Source: Flaccisagitta enflata | Taxonomy: Eukaryota; Chaetognatha; Sagittoidea; Aphragmophora | DNA length: 64,000 bases | Assembly: GCA_965153355.1 (NCBI GenBank) | Contig: OZ231126.1 | Location: 41,230,001-41,294,000, forward strand | Reading direction: 5' to 3' | Shown: one piece after another, positions 29,366 through 44,130 of the stretch | How the letters are laid out: each line of letters begins with the position of its first letter | Position numbering within the stretch: position 1 is the first letter of the stretch | The notes under the pieces: model-generated | The model's database searches: none | What the model saw: only the letters and a program-made list of their open reading frames with translations | Told to the model about the DNA's origin: nothing | Program-made: the position numbers and the translations under genes

Positions 29366-29518
29366 TTAGGTCAAAAGAGTTTGGAATAGGTCAGAATTAC
29401 TAACCCCAGGCTTACCGTCTTGGCCCGTGTATCCGGCCTTGTTTATTTGTAAAAACGATGTTTTTCCGTGAGACTCGCTATGGAATTTTGACATTTACGG
29501 GGTTTCATGTGGCAAAGA

Positions 29519-29630
<112 letters not shown>

Positions 29631-29639
29631 GAGATGACT

Positions 29640-30180
29640 TTGACTAAGAAATGAACAAACCTCAATAGCTCAGATCCAGTTGTACCACAGTTCCACGCAT
29701 TTTCCTGCCACAGACATGTGTATCTTTGTAAACGGGCCAAATAGCTGATGCCTGATAGAATAGGTGGCATCACTCTTGTTCGATTGTGTAGTGGTGGTGG
29801 TGAGGCCTAAGGAACTTTTGATATGTGAATCTTCACCCACATTGATTTTTTTCTTCGTTAATTCTCGGGAGGGGGGGAAGATGCTGTATTTCTCATACGC
29901 TCATGCCCATTCATTGCAACAAAGCCCTAATTCTAATAAAGGCGAGTTTTCAAAAAAACTTTACGCTGTACTAATTAATGAATAGCAAACTGGGGAACGT
30001 TAAATGATCCAGTTGAATTAATATTTTTTTTTCAAAACAAAACCATCATTTCTGAAGCCTTCAAGACATATGAATATATGGATAACAATTTACTCTTTTC
30101 TATAACCTTAAGAGTGACGTTCATCCTGCATAATAGTTTCAAATTGACCTCTCGCAATAATGAGTTCCCATGAATCAGGA
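29640..30180. other. Intergenic, no supported gene
   Basis: Mostly single-copy DNA. Short open frames here lack family resemblance or convincing splice borders. Confidence 0.5.
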
Positions 30181-30600
30181 CTGTTTAGTGTTTAAGGACA
30201 ATTATAAGACAATTCTTGGACAACTGGGTAGTCGTCCAAAAATCCAGCAACCTATTGAATCACATGCATTCGAATTAAGACTTAGAACTTACGCAATATT
30301 GAGTCCGTGAGAAGGAGTTTTGCGTAAAGGAGTTTTGCGTAAGGGATATGTCAGGACAGTTCTTGGACAATTTCAGGACAGTTCATGGACAATTTTAGGA
30401 CAACTCTTGGACAACTAAAACAATTGTCCAACAATTCCAGATTACCTCAAGTACAACTGGGTTAACTTAGACAGTTGAATGACCAAATGATGAATCTTAT
30501 GCAATATTGAGTCACCTAGCACATGGAGAGCTTAAGGACAAGGTCAGGACAATTTAAGGACAATACCAGGACAACGCGAAGACAACTGAGAAAACCATTG
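30180..30600. repeat. Array of AGGACAAT / TTGGACAACT motifs
   Basis: The motif (a)ggacaa or its variant ggacagttc recurs some 18 times with irregular 8-20 bp spacing, broken by two diverged unique stretches. It resembles the AAGGACA motifs of the palindrome arms (5,930-6,290 and 7,570-7,910). Confidence 0.6.
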
Positions 30601-31621
30601 GACAGCAACTTCTACTCTAGTTTTAATGGCTCTTTTTGTTTACATTGCCCATTCTTTTTTTTTAGATCGGTTACTAGTGTTGCTTTTAAGGTCCGCTTAA
30701 TAAGCTCATTTGCATATTGTGGTTTTCCCTAATTTTGACTTTTTGGCATGTGAAAAATGTAATTTTCAACCATCTCGTCCGTTATGTCTTGGTATGATAA
30801 TCCTTCTTCCCCTAATTGCAACAATTATTGTCATGGATGCCCTTAAAACGAAGGAATGACATCATAGATTTTTATCATAAATCCAATGATCGCGCAAAAT
30901 GGCGCAAAAATTCGAGCAAAAATCAGCATTTGACCTGTCAACTTTAACTAAATAGTTCATTTGCTATTCGGTAGAAATATTATTTTTTCTTTCTTCTAAC
31001 ATCATCAGAAAAGGTCAAAGGCTTCATAGCATATCGAGTTGGCATTGTAACTTTCACGTTATTGCTGTAACGCGGGATACTAATCATGTGCGTATGAAAT
31101 TATGAATAACCCAGGAACTGCAGGACGCCCCAGAAACCCTTTCCAAATTTGTCAAGATTAAAGCTAGAACCATGTAAAACCGGTATTCATGGCCCTTCAA
31201 TGCCTACATACACCACCACACACGACCAGTATCTGTGTCTCTCCCTCCCTCATTGCCAAACCGATATTCTTTAGATGTTCGGCTTTCTACCGCTTACTCT
31301 CTCGCAGTTCTCCGATTTGAACCAATAGAAACGCCGGTTTCCGATTTAAAGAACATTGATTGGTTTCTTGGAGATATATCTTCCCCAACCTTTGACCACC
31401 TCCATTCGCATAAATTCCACCGCCCATCTCGTATCTCGACAATTTATTAACTGGCGTGGTGCGAAATGAATCAAGGGTGTACTGGCTTTGTTTAAATTGA
31501 GCAGTCGTCAGCGACTTTGAGATTGCAGTATTTAGTTAGTGTCTAATTTAATCGCGTCTTTTACTCCGTCTGTCGATTTCGTTTGTTGCGATCACACCGT
31601 TCGCGGTTTGTTCGCTTGGGC
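30600..31621. other. Intergenic, possible upstream region of the 32.1 kb exon
   Basis: Single-copy DNA with a CCAAT (ccaatagaaacg, near 31,322). No TATA box or start is assigned. A promoter role is speculation. Confidence 0.3.
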
Positions 31622-32054
31622 AATACACGCTTTTCTTTTTATAAGAACACTGTTTATAAGAACATCAGCCTCAGATTTGGCCATAAAATAAGAACATCTT
31701 AAGAACATGCTGAGCCCTAGATTTGAAGATATAAGAAATAATAATTTTTTTAAAAACTGGTAAAATTAGATGAAAAACCTTTAATGATTGATATTTTGAT
31801 AATGATTTTTGAAATGATAATTTAATATTCATCAAATATCAAACTTACATTTCTATTTATATGATAAAAATGTTTTTTTTTAACAATTGCCTAAATCATA
31901 TTATTATAGTGATATAAACATATCATTTCTAAGAAATTATCTTATTTAAAAATAAGAACATGAAGATTGTTTGAGCCTCAAAATCGGGCTAAAAATAAGA
32001 ACGCTGAGGCTCACTTCAAAAATCAATGTTCTTATAAAATGAAAAGCGTGTATT
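31622..32054. mobile_element. Short inverted-repeat element (MITE-like) with ATAAGAACA subrepeats
   Basis: The ends aatacacgcttttc and gaaaagcgtgtatt are perfect inverted repeats. Inside, ATAAGAACAT and GAGCCTCA recur in both orientations. No coding frame is present. It sits 53 bp before a membrane-protein exon. Confidence 0.75.
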
Positions 32055-32107
32055 AAGAATAAGACAAATGTCTTATCCCTCATAAGCATAAATATATATT
32101 GTTCCAG

Positions 32108-32274
32108 GCTTCGCTATTTTTCCCGACGTGCTCTTCCGATAAGCCGCGTGATGGCGTATTCACTCGCGATCGTCTTAACATTGGCGACCTTCGCCTATTT
32201 GGGCTCTTCGCTCACGCTGATTGACGGTTGGGAAGGCAAGGTTTGCGAAGCTTACTTCAAAGCCAGTGGATTGG
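32108..32274 (+). CDS. Single exon of a membrane protein, possibly MBOAT/porcupine-like
   Basis: It lies between tgttccag and GTGAGT, with 55 full codons plus one split base at each side. It encodes a basic RRALPISR stretch, a hydrophobic helix (LAIVLTLATFAYLGSSL) and a polar segment ending KASGLG. The helix plus AYLGS resembles the last part of porcupine O-acyltransferases (FHLAYLGS), which palmitoleoylate Wnt in the ER. The match is short and from memory, so the family is a guess. No neighbouring exon was recognised. Confidence 0.4.
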
Positions 32275-33197
<923 letters not shown>

Positions 33198-33381
33198 CAA
33201 GCCCAGTCACATGATCGGATTAAGTATACACAAACCCGACATGCAAATCACCGTCACACGCACTCTCGTCACGTACATGCGTAATCGTTACGTGCACGCT
33301 AAATCGTTACGTCAGCACGTGTCTCTGACAATGGCAAAAGACAAATCGATAAATAGTAAATCGATCAGTGTGCTATACATT

Positions 33382-33658
<277 letters not shown>

Positions 33659-33769
33659 GAAAGCCGAGCGTAATCACCATATAATTTTATGGTGTGAATT
33701 TGCACCCAAGGAAATTCGTAGACGTAAAAGGCACTCGCCAAAAATGCTGCCGTGGGAGTCCCTCGTCAA

Positions 33770-34165
33770 GGTTAGTTGTGGGGGTCATTTATCGATGTCA
33801 GTGTAGTCAGTGGTAGACTGTCCGGCGTTAGTATCAGTTGTGGACATCAAGTTTAGGCGTCAGTTGTGGCTAGGAGTCATGGGTAGCGGCTGTGGTATCT
33901 CCGTTGTTAGTGACTTAGTGTTAGTTAGTCAGTGACGGATGTCAGTCTTAGTTTCAGGTGTCAGTTGCAGGCAGGTATCAGTTGTGGGTGTCAGTGGCGG
34001 CTGTCAATCTAAGGTGTCAATTACAGGCCGGTGTCTGTTGTGGGTGTAAGTTGCTGGCAGACGTCTGTTGTGGGTGTCAGTGGCGGTTGTCAGTTTTAGG
34101 TATCAGTTGCCGACAGGTGTCAGTTGTGGGTGGCCGTGGCTTTTGTCAGTTTTAGGTGTCAGTTG
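33770..34165. repeat. Minisatellite with GTCAGTTGTGGGTGTCAG units
   Basis: A degenerate array of GTCAGTTGTGG, GTGTCAGTGGCGG and TTTTAGGTGTCAGTTG blocks, roughly 12-36 bp apart, running for 400 bp. Confidence 0.8.
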
Positions 34166-34289
34166 TGGGCGTAAATGGAGAATTCCAATGAAATGTGGGC
34201 GTCACCGCCGAAGTCAACGCGCCGAAGTCACCCGAGTCACTCGCTTTGCATTCATGGAGACCCCGAGTGCATTGCGAGGGTGATGCAAG

Positions 34290-34292
<3 letters not shown>

Positions 34293-34367
<75 letters not shown>

Positions 34368-34380
34368 GAGAGAGAGAGAG
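34293..34380. repeat. (GA)n microsatellite
   Basis: A GA tract with a GACAGACA interruption near its end. Confidence 0.95.
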
Positions 34381-34399
34381 GAAATGGACACGTGGCGCA

Positions 34400-34875
34400 T
34401 GGCTAAGGGAATGGCGGTTGAATGAGCATTTGAATTTCTTCGGAGCTTTGATTAGATTAGATTCGACTTTTTTCCTTCCTCAGCTGCCTCAAGCTTGCTA
34501 GCTAGCAAGTCAAGTCCGACCAAAAAATAAAGGTAACATGCAAAAGATGCAAACATGGGAGAAAATTTATCTGGCAAGTCAGCAATTTTGCAAAAAAGCC
34601 AACAGACTCCGAAAGTTTCACTCAAAAACAACTTCGCTCACAAAACTGCTGTTTTGAATCAAAGTATTTCAAAAGATTATCTTCAGGCTTCAGCCAGTTT
34701 TCACTTTTCATTGATATTCATTTGGCTGTATGATGCAGCACATTAAGAATCTGTTACACTTTGACATTTCCTCAGTCGCTGTAATAAACTAACAAAAGAA
34801 ATGTTTTGACGGATGATTGCGTTTTTGACAGGTGCGTAGCTACTGGCCTCAGGGCTTATTTAGCCTAAGAGCAAC
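34400..34875. other. Intergenic, no supported gene
   Basis: Single-copy DNA. Only short frames without recognisable motifs are present. Confidence 0.5.
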
Positions 34876-34877
34876 GA

Positions 34878-34923
34878 CAGAAAGAAAGAAAAAGAAGAAA
34901 GAAAGAAGGAAGAAAAAGAAGAC

Positions 34924-34986
<63 letters not shown>

Positions 34987-34990
34987 AAAA

Positions 34991-35058
<68 letters not shown>

Positions 35059-35088
35059 AGAAAGAAAGAAAGAAAAAAAACAAAAGAA

Positions 35089-35171
<83 letters not shown>

Positions 35172-35200
35172 ATAAAAGAAAGAAAGAAAGAAAGAAGGCT
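34878..35200. repeat. (GAAA)n microsatellite, about 320 bp
   Basis: An almost pure purine strand with a few A-rich breaks. Confidence 0.97.
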
Positions 35201-35299
35201 GGAAAGGAGACGTCGGTGAGCAAGAGTGATGGAGGCCAGCGCGTTGAAATGGTTCCTTGGAGAATCGAGATTAATTCTGTTAATCGCTGATTGAGGCTC

Positions 35300-35915
35300 T
35301 GTTTATGTCCTTACCCTTTAACGCCACATAAGTAGCCTTGCCTTTTAACGCCACATTAGTAGCCTTACCCGTTAAGGCCGCATTATTAGCCTCGCCTTTT
35401 AACACCACCTTAGAGGCCCTGCCCAGTAGGCTGGTTACCTGTAGGGTGAATTTGGCTCAAAATTTAAAATTCCTCCGCCATCTGACCATACATTCTAAGC
35501 GGCATTTGGGCAGTACAACAGACAAGCAGAGGTCGGTATTTGATCAAGAAACCCGCACGGCAACACAATGGTAAAGTATATGAAAGCAATTTTACGCCCA
35601 TTGTAACGCTATAGTGTTGCCGTGCGGGTTTTCTTTCCTCATACCGATCTCCGCTTGCCTCAATTCCCTTTTAAATATGACGTAGAGTGTATGGTTAGTT
35701 GGCTGAGGCGTTTTGAAATTTGACCACATTTGACCCTCCAGGTAGCCGCCCTACTGCCCAGTACCCATTTAACGCCACATCAGTAGCCTTACCCTTTGAA
35801 AACGCTTTAGTTACCTTACCCCTTAACAGCACATTAGAAGCCTTACACCTTAAGCCTTAACGCAACATTCATAACCGTACCCGTTTACGCCACTCAAGTA
35901 GCCTTACCTTGCGTT
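35300..35915. repeat. Minisatellite with CCTTACCCTTTAACGCCACAT units
   Basis: About 24-bp units (aacgccacattagtagccttaccctt) run at 35,300-35,420 and resume at 35,765-35,910. The gap is an inverted-repeat insertion. Confidence 0.8.
35424..35756. mobile_element. MITE-like insertion in the minisatellite
   Basis: The terminal inverted repeats are cagtaggctggttacctg and caggtagccgccctactg. Nested inside are aagcagaggtcggta / taccgatctccgcttg and cccgcacggcaacac / gtgttgccgtgcggg. It has no gene. No clear target duplication is seen. Confidence 0.75.
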
Positions 35916-35953
35916 TTTTTCTGTGCGTGTGGATGCCTACGTGCGTGAGTGTA

Positions 35954-36559
<606 letters not shown>

Positions 36560-36628
<69 letters not shown>
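36560..36628. repeat. (GA)n microsatellite
   Basis: About 34 units. Confidence 0.95.
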
Positions 36629-36633
<5 letters not shown>

Positions 36634-36956
36634 GAGAAAATAGGAAGAGAGAATGAAAGAGAAAAATTAAGGAATACGGCTGGGCAGGAGCATTGGTGCT
36701 AAGAAATCATTTAGTTGATTTCGCTTTATCTCAAATTTCGTGTTACCCATGTACACAGCCTCTTTTATAGTCGCTTAGCCAGTGACTAAAAACAGAAAAG
36801 AAAAGGAAAAACAAGGGGAAAAAAAGAAAAAAAGAAAAGAAAGATGGAATGTGGAGTGAGTGGGGCGTGGGCCAGGGAAGGTTTGTAGCAGATTAGATCC
36901 TAATTGAGTCAAGGCAGTTCAGTTAGATGCCGTCCTCCTCTTCCTCGTCGTCGTCT

Positions 36957-37201
<245 letters not shown>

Positions 37202-37461
37202 CAGTCAGATGTACTCTCAGGAATTCGTTGCTAATGAATAATTTTGGAGGAGCTTCAACCATCGGTCTCAAGACTTAAACCCACCTCCTTCTGTCACTTA
37301 ACTCACTGAAAAATGCGCTAATTTTCTTATCTTTCTTTTTAAAGGAGGGAGAGGGGCTAGCAGGGAAAAAGAGCAGGTTTGTATAAGGGATAAATTCGTG
37401 TAAGATTCAAGTTGGAAGATCAACTATAAAAACTCTCAATAAGTTGACATTGATTTACGCT

Positions 37462-37557
37462 CTACCTATTATATTTCAATTCATTATTTCCTGCATTCTG
37501 TTCCGTTCTCTACCTATTATATTTCAATTCATTATTTCCTGCATTCTGTTCCGTTCC
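37462..37557. repeat. 48-bp tandem duplication
   Basis: Two almost identical copies of a unit starting ctacctattatatttcaatt. Confidence 0.95.
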
Positions 37558-37559
37558 TT

Positions 37560-38660
37560 ATGCTTTTGTTTAGTTCATTGCCTACATATGTTAAAGCATA
37601 CATTGAGTTATTGTTGTGTTACCTTTTCATAGTGAAAGACCCTATGTTTGCACCCTGTGGCTTATTTGGCTGGATATCTATTTAAGACTTTAGAACTGGC
37701 TTCTGGAAAAGTGGCCTTCATTGTCCCGCAATAATTTCCTTTCACTTTGTATTTCTTTGCCTAGATCATAGCAGAGAACCAAGTAATGCAAGAAGACAAA
37801 TATCAAATCACAATCGTTAGTTAAATAGTTACAAAGGAACTCTTTCAAGCGATCGGGTTCAAGCCTACGTGGAAGAAGGTAAGGCCCGCAAGATATAGGC
37901 CCTTACATTTGAAGATGTCTTTTTTTTTGTCTGTTTATGTACAGGGCTTATGGAAAGTTTCTGGGGTATCATACTAGCAGCTGATCGTTGGGCAGGGCCG
38001 AAAACGGATATGTTTACCTGTCTTACACTTCAGCAATTTTGCCCAACGAACGGACGGACAAATCAACAGATAGGGGACCAACGGACGGAAAAAGTCGTGT
38101 GAAAGTGACTGAAATCTGTTGACACTTTCTAAGATTCATCGCCCCTAACGAAATGATTTAGAAACGGTCGTGTGGATCGTCGAACGAATGCGTTACCGAC
38201 GGACCAACCGACCAACTGAACAACCGACCAATCGACCAACGGACCAACGGACACTGCCTTTTATTGACGCGCTAAAAAATAGAAGCCCACCTGAACACAT
38301 GAGCAATCGGGACCACGAAAACGGGATAAACTAGCTAGGTCAATAAGATCACATTGGTTGTCTGTATACAAAAGCAGTTAAAAAAGTACATAGAGCTAGA
38401 CTAAATACATAAATGGGCAATTTTTCTTTCTCATCCTGTTGTTTTTGACACTATAATTGTTGCTGTTTTTTTTTTACATTTGTTTTACTTATCAAAGCGT
38501 GATCTCGACTTTCACTTCCACAAGATCACCCAATACAAGCAATTTCAAAGGGTTAAAGAACAAGTCATTGCAATCGCGGAGGCCTCGACTCGACTCTTTG
38601 GGGATTTTTTTCTGCCTTTTGGCTCTACTATGGCTGTCAATTGACAAAATTGCATAGAAT
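37560..38660. other. Intergenic with a GACC-rich repeat element
   Basis: At about 38,045-38,265 is a block with gtgtggatcgtcgaac, atgcgttacc and GACCAACG/GACGGACC tetramers. The gtgtggatcgtcgaac..atgcgttacc module recurs at 40,345-40,400 and reversed near 48,262-48,297. The rest is single-copy DNA. Confidence 0.55.
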
Positions 38661-38694
38661 TGACATCAATTCAAAAAAGAAAAGGGAGTGAGGG

Positions 38695-38700
<6 letters not shown>

Positions 38701-38740
<40 letters not shown>

Positions 38741-39273
38741 AAAAGAGCGAGAAAGACGACAACTACGGCATATCATTTCGAAGTGGAGCGACGCAACACC
38801 CCGCAACTTCATCGTCGACAGCAAAAAAAAAAAAATGCAGCAGCTGCAACAGCAGACTACATCAGCAGCAGCAGTCGCAGCAGCGGGGAATTGATTAGAT
38901 CCGTTGGAGGAGAATAAATGTGACTAGGAATTAGATGTCAAAGGAGAAAAGATTACGAAAACTGTCCCAGCGTTCAACTGCCTTGTTTGGCTCCCATAAA
39001 CTCACGATTCAATCCAACGTCGACGCGCTTGGGTGGAGAGAAAGGAGAAGAGAGGAAGAGAGGGAGGGAGAAGAGAGGGAGGGAGAAAAGAGGAAGAGAG
39101 AGAGAGGGAGAAGAGAAGGAGGGAGAGGAAGGGAGAGACGATGAGAGGGAGGGAAAAGAGCGAAAGGAAAATACGTAAAGACAGAGAGGAGCGGAAAGGA
39201 GGGGAGAGGCGATGGGAAAGAAAGCGCGACAGGAAGAGAGGAGAAAGGAAAGGGGAGCGGGGAGGGGAGAGTG

Positions 39274-39355
<82 letters not shown>
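38701..39355. repeat. GA-rich purine tract
   Basis: (GA)n at 38,701-38,737, then a small CAG-rich patch near 38,835-38,885, then a degenerate purine-only stretch (39,030-39,350). Confidence 0.85.
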
Positions 39356-39356
<1 letters not shown>

Positions 39357-39489
39357 CGTGAGGCGAGCTCGGAGAGAGACGAAGCTGAGGGGAGGGAAAC
39401 ACATGTTGGTGAGGAAGGAAAGCGTGGGGAAAATTGCCTCTGATAGAATTAGATTTAAGCTCGTTCAGAAATTTGAAAAGTGAAAACAC

Positions 39490-39898
<409 letters not shown>

Positions 39899-39899
39899 T

Positions 39900-40600
39900 G
39901 TTGTTGGCAAATAAGCTTTCAAACGAAAAACTCGCGTGACCGATTGATTTACCAATGGACCGATGGACTTATTTTAATGATATGGCTACGTTAAAAGTAT
40001 GGCGGGATGAAATCGTTTGGGCAACTCGATGCGTCATCCGCGATGATCAAAAAGGACAGTCTGCCCGGCATACGGACGAATGTACAGACCTTCCATTGAC
40101 GTACTATACCCCTTCACACCCCTTCACACCCCTCCACATTTTCTCCCACACACACAAACACATGCAAAGGCGCACCAATGGACGGACCAACTGACCGACA
40201 GGCTGATGGACGGACCGACGAACGGACAAAGTCCTAGGATTCCCGAAAGTGCTTCCCTCTCTTCGGGCAATTACAAAGACGCGGTAAATTCAGCTAAAAT
40301 CGTTTTCATTAGAAACAAGGCCAAGTAGGCCAATAAGGTTTGACGTGTGGATCGTCGAACATATGCGTTACCAACCAACCGACCGACCAACCGACGGACA
40401 CAGCCAGTTACAGAGGTGCTTTGTCGCACCTAAAAAAATGTCATCAGTCAATTCAGTCTCAAATCTCTACGCATGCCCATGATACTTTTGAGTGCCGAAG
40501 GTCCTTCAGCCAAATCATCGCAATTGAGACACCAGTTGTCGCAATCTTGAAGTCGTGGTACACGAAGGAGTTTCGTGGGAATTCAAACCGATAACGAGCC
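39900..40600. other. Region left of the 40.6 kb transposon
   Basis: It contains a GACGGACC-type tetramer patch (40,170-40,235) and the gtgtggatcgtcgaac module (40,345-40,410). 40,480-40,633 is probably single-copy host DNA that continues at 44,649. Confidence 0.5.
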
Positions 40601-40625
40601 GCCAGCTGCCCGTCAACATCTCCTT

Positions 40626-40633
40626 ATGAACAC
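40626..40633. repeat. Target-site duplication ATGAACAC, left copy
   Basis: It is identical to 44,641-44,648 and borders the inverted repeats of the 4.0 kb element. Confidence 0.85.
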
Positions 40634-40635
40634 TT

Positions 40636-41140
40636 AGGGTGGCTTAAAGTGGTGCCATTTTCAAACCTCATGACGCCCGCGGAGAAAATAAGACCATTTC
40701 CATCGTAGATGAGAATTCCCAAATCTGAAGGTGATTGGTTAAACTTTGCTCATACCCGCCACCCCCCCCCTAATTTGAGAGATGGTGCATTCTCTAATGA
40801 TTCCTATTTCAAGTGGTTGCTTTAAAAGCTCATAGCTCCCAAACGAATTGAGCTACTGACCTCATCTTGGGCTCATTTTAAAGAGCAGACAAAGCTCTTT
40901 AAAATGAGCCTAAGTTGAAGTCTGTAGCTCAATCTATTTAGGAGCGAGAGTCTTCCAAAGTTGATGCTTTGTTTGAGAAAAAAGATGCATTTACCCCTCT
41001 CTTTGTAGACTGGTACCTTCTAAACGAATTGAGCTACTGACCTCAACTTGGGCTCATTTTAAAGAGCAGACAAAGTTCTTTAAAATGAGCCTAAATTGAA
41101 GTCTGTAGCTTGATTTGTTTTGGAGCGAGTCTTCCAAAGT
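40636..41140. repeat. Left terminal inverted repeat of element I with two hairpin modules
   Basis: The hairpins are at about 40,846-40,945 and 41,018-41,118, about 172 bp apart. Each folds on AAAGAGC(agacaaa)GCTCTTT at its tip. Confidence 0.85.
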
Positions 41141-41187
41141 TGACATTCTTTAAAGAACAAGTGATGTGGTGTCACAATATTGTTGCA

Positions 41188-41330
41188 GATGGTTGGGCAG
41201 GGGCATCCAACCCCCAGACTCACCAAAGCCCCACCCCTCAACCTCCTCACATACTTATATAAATGCTCGTTTTTGACTCAAGCGTGACAGATGGACAAAG
41301 CCCCTTATAGAGTTGCATGTTTACGATTAA
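41188..41330 (+). mobile_element. AGTTGCGGAC-family element, degenerate, inside element I
   Basis: It reads ttgcagatggttgggcagggg, then catccaaccccc, tttttgactcaagcg, gacagatggacaaagcccctta and tagagttgcatgt, following the family order with substitutions. Confidence 0.6.
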
Positions 41331-41469
41331 TAGGAAAGCTTTCAACTTAGACACGCATCTATTGGAATACTAGCTTTCATTATAACAGGAATCGCAGGAA
41401 TTCAAATACAAACTCCAAAACATTACAAAACAAATACGAAAGAAGCCTTTAGTTGGATGCCGATTTTTC

Positions 41470-41995
41470 GCGTTCCTGATGAATCACTCAAATTAGTCCA
41501 TCTTGTCTTGCCGCCGACGTTGTTGTGGCTGCAACACTTGACATGTCACGGATTATTCCTTCTGTTGTGACCAAATTGCTGCTGATGTCCAAATGTCACT
41601 TCTCGCCAATGAATTCTCTTAATTGATCTTCTGTCTTCGACTTGGTGAATGGTGGTTCATAAATCAAAATGTTCTCTGATTCTCCTTTGAATTCGATATA
41701 ATCGTTTGCACCATAATTTGGCGCTGGCTTTATGAAAACTCTCTGTCTTTTGAATGTGCATTTTTTTCTTTCTTCAACCTCAGCTGCTCTTCTTCTGCCA
41801 GCTTTTTTGTACGCTCGTCATGCCTTATCCTCAGAATTTGCTCAACTGCTTGTGATCTTATCTCTTGTCTTGAGTCTGCTACTGCCGCAAGGAGGACATA
41901 CTCTGGATGTAGCCAATACGTTCCATGGGCTAGACTATATTCTGCGTCTTCCCGTCAAACTCGTTGCACTCGTTGCAACGGCAATCCATTCTGCT
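41470..41995 (-). pseudogene. Decayed transposase-like frame inside element I
   Basis: Read on the minus strand, and ignoring stops and shifts, successive blocks appear: VLLAAVADSRQEIRSQAVEQI with LRIRHDE, then ENILIYEPPFTKS, then EGIIRDMSSVA and AARQDGLI. This order resembles a repetitive invertebrate protein family (…EPPxT…ER.VK…RDG.IR) that I know only as transposon-associated. Several in-frame stops show it is dead. The superfamily is not assigned. Confidence 0.4.
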
Positions 41996-42039
41996 TAAGA
42001 GTTCCATAACTCGGTGTCTCTTCATCAGTGTAAACGTGC

Positions 42040-42193
<154 letters not shown>

Positions 42194-42795
42194 CACTTGC
42201 GTTTATGTGACACAAGCTTTTAGAAGGATTGTACAGGCGAATGTCACAATCTCTTTTCGACGAGAGAACCCGACTCACCACCACGTTAACAGTGTTACCA
42301 CAATGTCTATTGCATTGTGACAAGTTTTTATAGTTGGATGACCTTCCTAACTACCTGGATTACCTTGCCAAACCATTTTTTGTGACTACCCCTACCCCTA
42401 GGGGTAGTAAAAATTAGGTCAAATTGGCCACATTGGCATGTCCGGATTTTGTCCGGACAAGCAAATAACAAGCAAAACCTATCAAAAATAGATTATCTGA
42501 TCATTTCTCAGCTTTTAATCAGTTATCATCATTCCAATGTGATGTACAAAAAATTTCATCCTACTGTGCAAATGCTAAGTTGTTCAAATATTGTATTATC
42601 ATCAAATTTTGATCCTTCTAATTTTTTTGCTATTTCATGGCAAAATCTGAGTATGCCGATTATCTTTTTTTAAAACACTATAAATTCTCAAAGTTAATCA
42701 CTTTTCAGGTTTCTATCTAATAGAGGACTACTTGAAGGACATACGCTCCAAATTTCATGCCACTGTGACACCCCAATCCCGCGTAATGACACTTT

Positions 42796-43041
42796 TCTTC
42801 AAGCGTGATTATTCTGCACACCCCCCCAGCTCTTCTGTCACGCTCATGTCACACTTTAAGTCTGTCACTGTCACGCCATTGTGAAACTGATGATGGAAAT
42901 TTGGATAACACGATGAGAAAGAGCATGAAATTTTGCATATACACTGAAAATTTCAGGTCTTAACTCCCGGGCATTCAGCCATAATGAAAATTTCAATGTG
43001 ATTGGTCAGTAAATTGTTGCAGAATAATCACGCTTCAAGAT
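42796..43041. mobile_element. MITE-like element nested in element I
   Basis: The inverted ends are tcttcaagcgtgattattctgc and gcagaataatcacgcttcaaga. There is no coding frame. Confidence 0.75.
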
Positions 43042-43139
43042 GAATCTTTGTAGTTAATTCTTTGTTATTGGCGCATGTATGCACTTACAGCAAAATGGTA
43101 AACCAAAAAAGTCAGGAAATGCCCATATCTTGGAAACCC

Positions 43140-43480
43140 TTTGAGAGAGACAAAAGATTTTTTGCATGGATCAATACTGTACTGAAACTATTACAAACAG
43201 AGCATTTGGTGCATCTGGGACACATCTAACCAACCCAACCAGCCCAACCAGCCTACCACCCAAAAATTAAAAAAAACGGCATAACTTCTAAAATATTTGT
43301 CCGATTTGGCTGAAATTTTGCACAGTGGTTCTTTCAGAGAATGCCTACTTAAATTAATCGTTGCCGAAAGATTCAGTAAATTTTTGCCAACTGGCCCAAC
43401 CAGCCAAAAAAGCTGCTTATAGAGAATTTTCAAAAAAAATTGAAATCTCAATTTTTTTTCAGCAGAATCGGGTCTGATTG
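43140..43480. other. CCAACCCAACCAGCC repeat patch in element I
   Basis: Short AACC/AGCC repeats at 43,228-43,262 and again near 43,389-43,410, with AT-rich flanks. No gene is seen. Confidence 0.4.
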
Positions 43481-43745
43481 AATTCTTGAACTATGATTTA
43501 GTAAAATATTCCCATTTTTTTGGTTTTGCGGACTTTAACAACTCAATTTTTGCTTATTTTCGATCATTGTTTGTTGCATTTCAGCCTAATTTACATGAAA
43601 ATCAAGGATCAGTAACAAAATTCAGTTTTTGAACCATGTTCATATTGACATGAGCTATCTGATTATGAATGTTTTTGACAAATTTTCTCAATTTTGAAAT
43701 TGACCTATTTGGCCATCTCTCAAAAAGGAGATTATAGAAACAGCC

Positions 43746-44101
43746 TACAGTAGATTCTGTCTAAAGTTGAGATAACAGGGGTGAGCACAATAGAGAGAAA
43801 AATTAAGCTACAGAAGTGAGATTTAAAGTATAAACAAATAATAACTTACTTTATCATTTATTACAGACAGTTATCATGGAAACATATCTTTATATACTCA
43901 TGCAGAAATCTTGTACAGAAAATATATAATCAAATTCGCTATAACTTTTTTATATCTTATAGAAATATTGTTTGTTTGATTTTTTTACACCATTTTAATG
44001 TTATTTTTATACTACCAATTTTTTTTTCTCATTTTTTAATTTTGTTTATTTTTTCATTATGCGCCCCCCATTATCTCATGTCCAGACAGAATTTACAGTA
44101 T
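43746..44101. mobile_element. MITE-like element nested in element I
   Basis: The ends tacagtagattctgtct and agacagaatttacagta are inverted with one mismatch, followed inward by gagataa / ttatctc. The interior is AT-rich. Confidence 0.7.
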
Positions 44102-44130
44102 GCTTTTCTTATAATAACGTAATAACATAA

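Noticed and set aside
37462-37557. In-frame 16-residue repeat in a 62-codon frame
   Set aside because: It is explained by a simple 48-bp tandem duplication in AT-rich DNA. There are no splice sites and no homology.
40634-40640. TTAGGG as telomere repeat
   Set aside because: It occurs once as the end of a terminal inverted repeat, with no tandem TTAGGG units.
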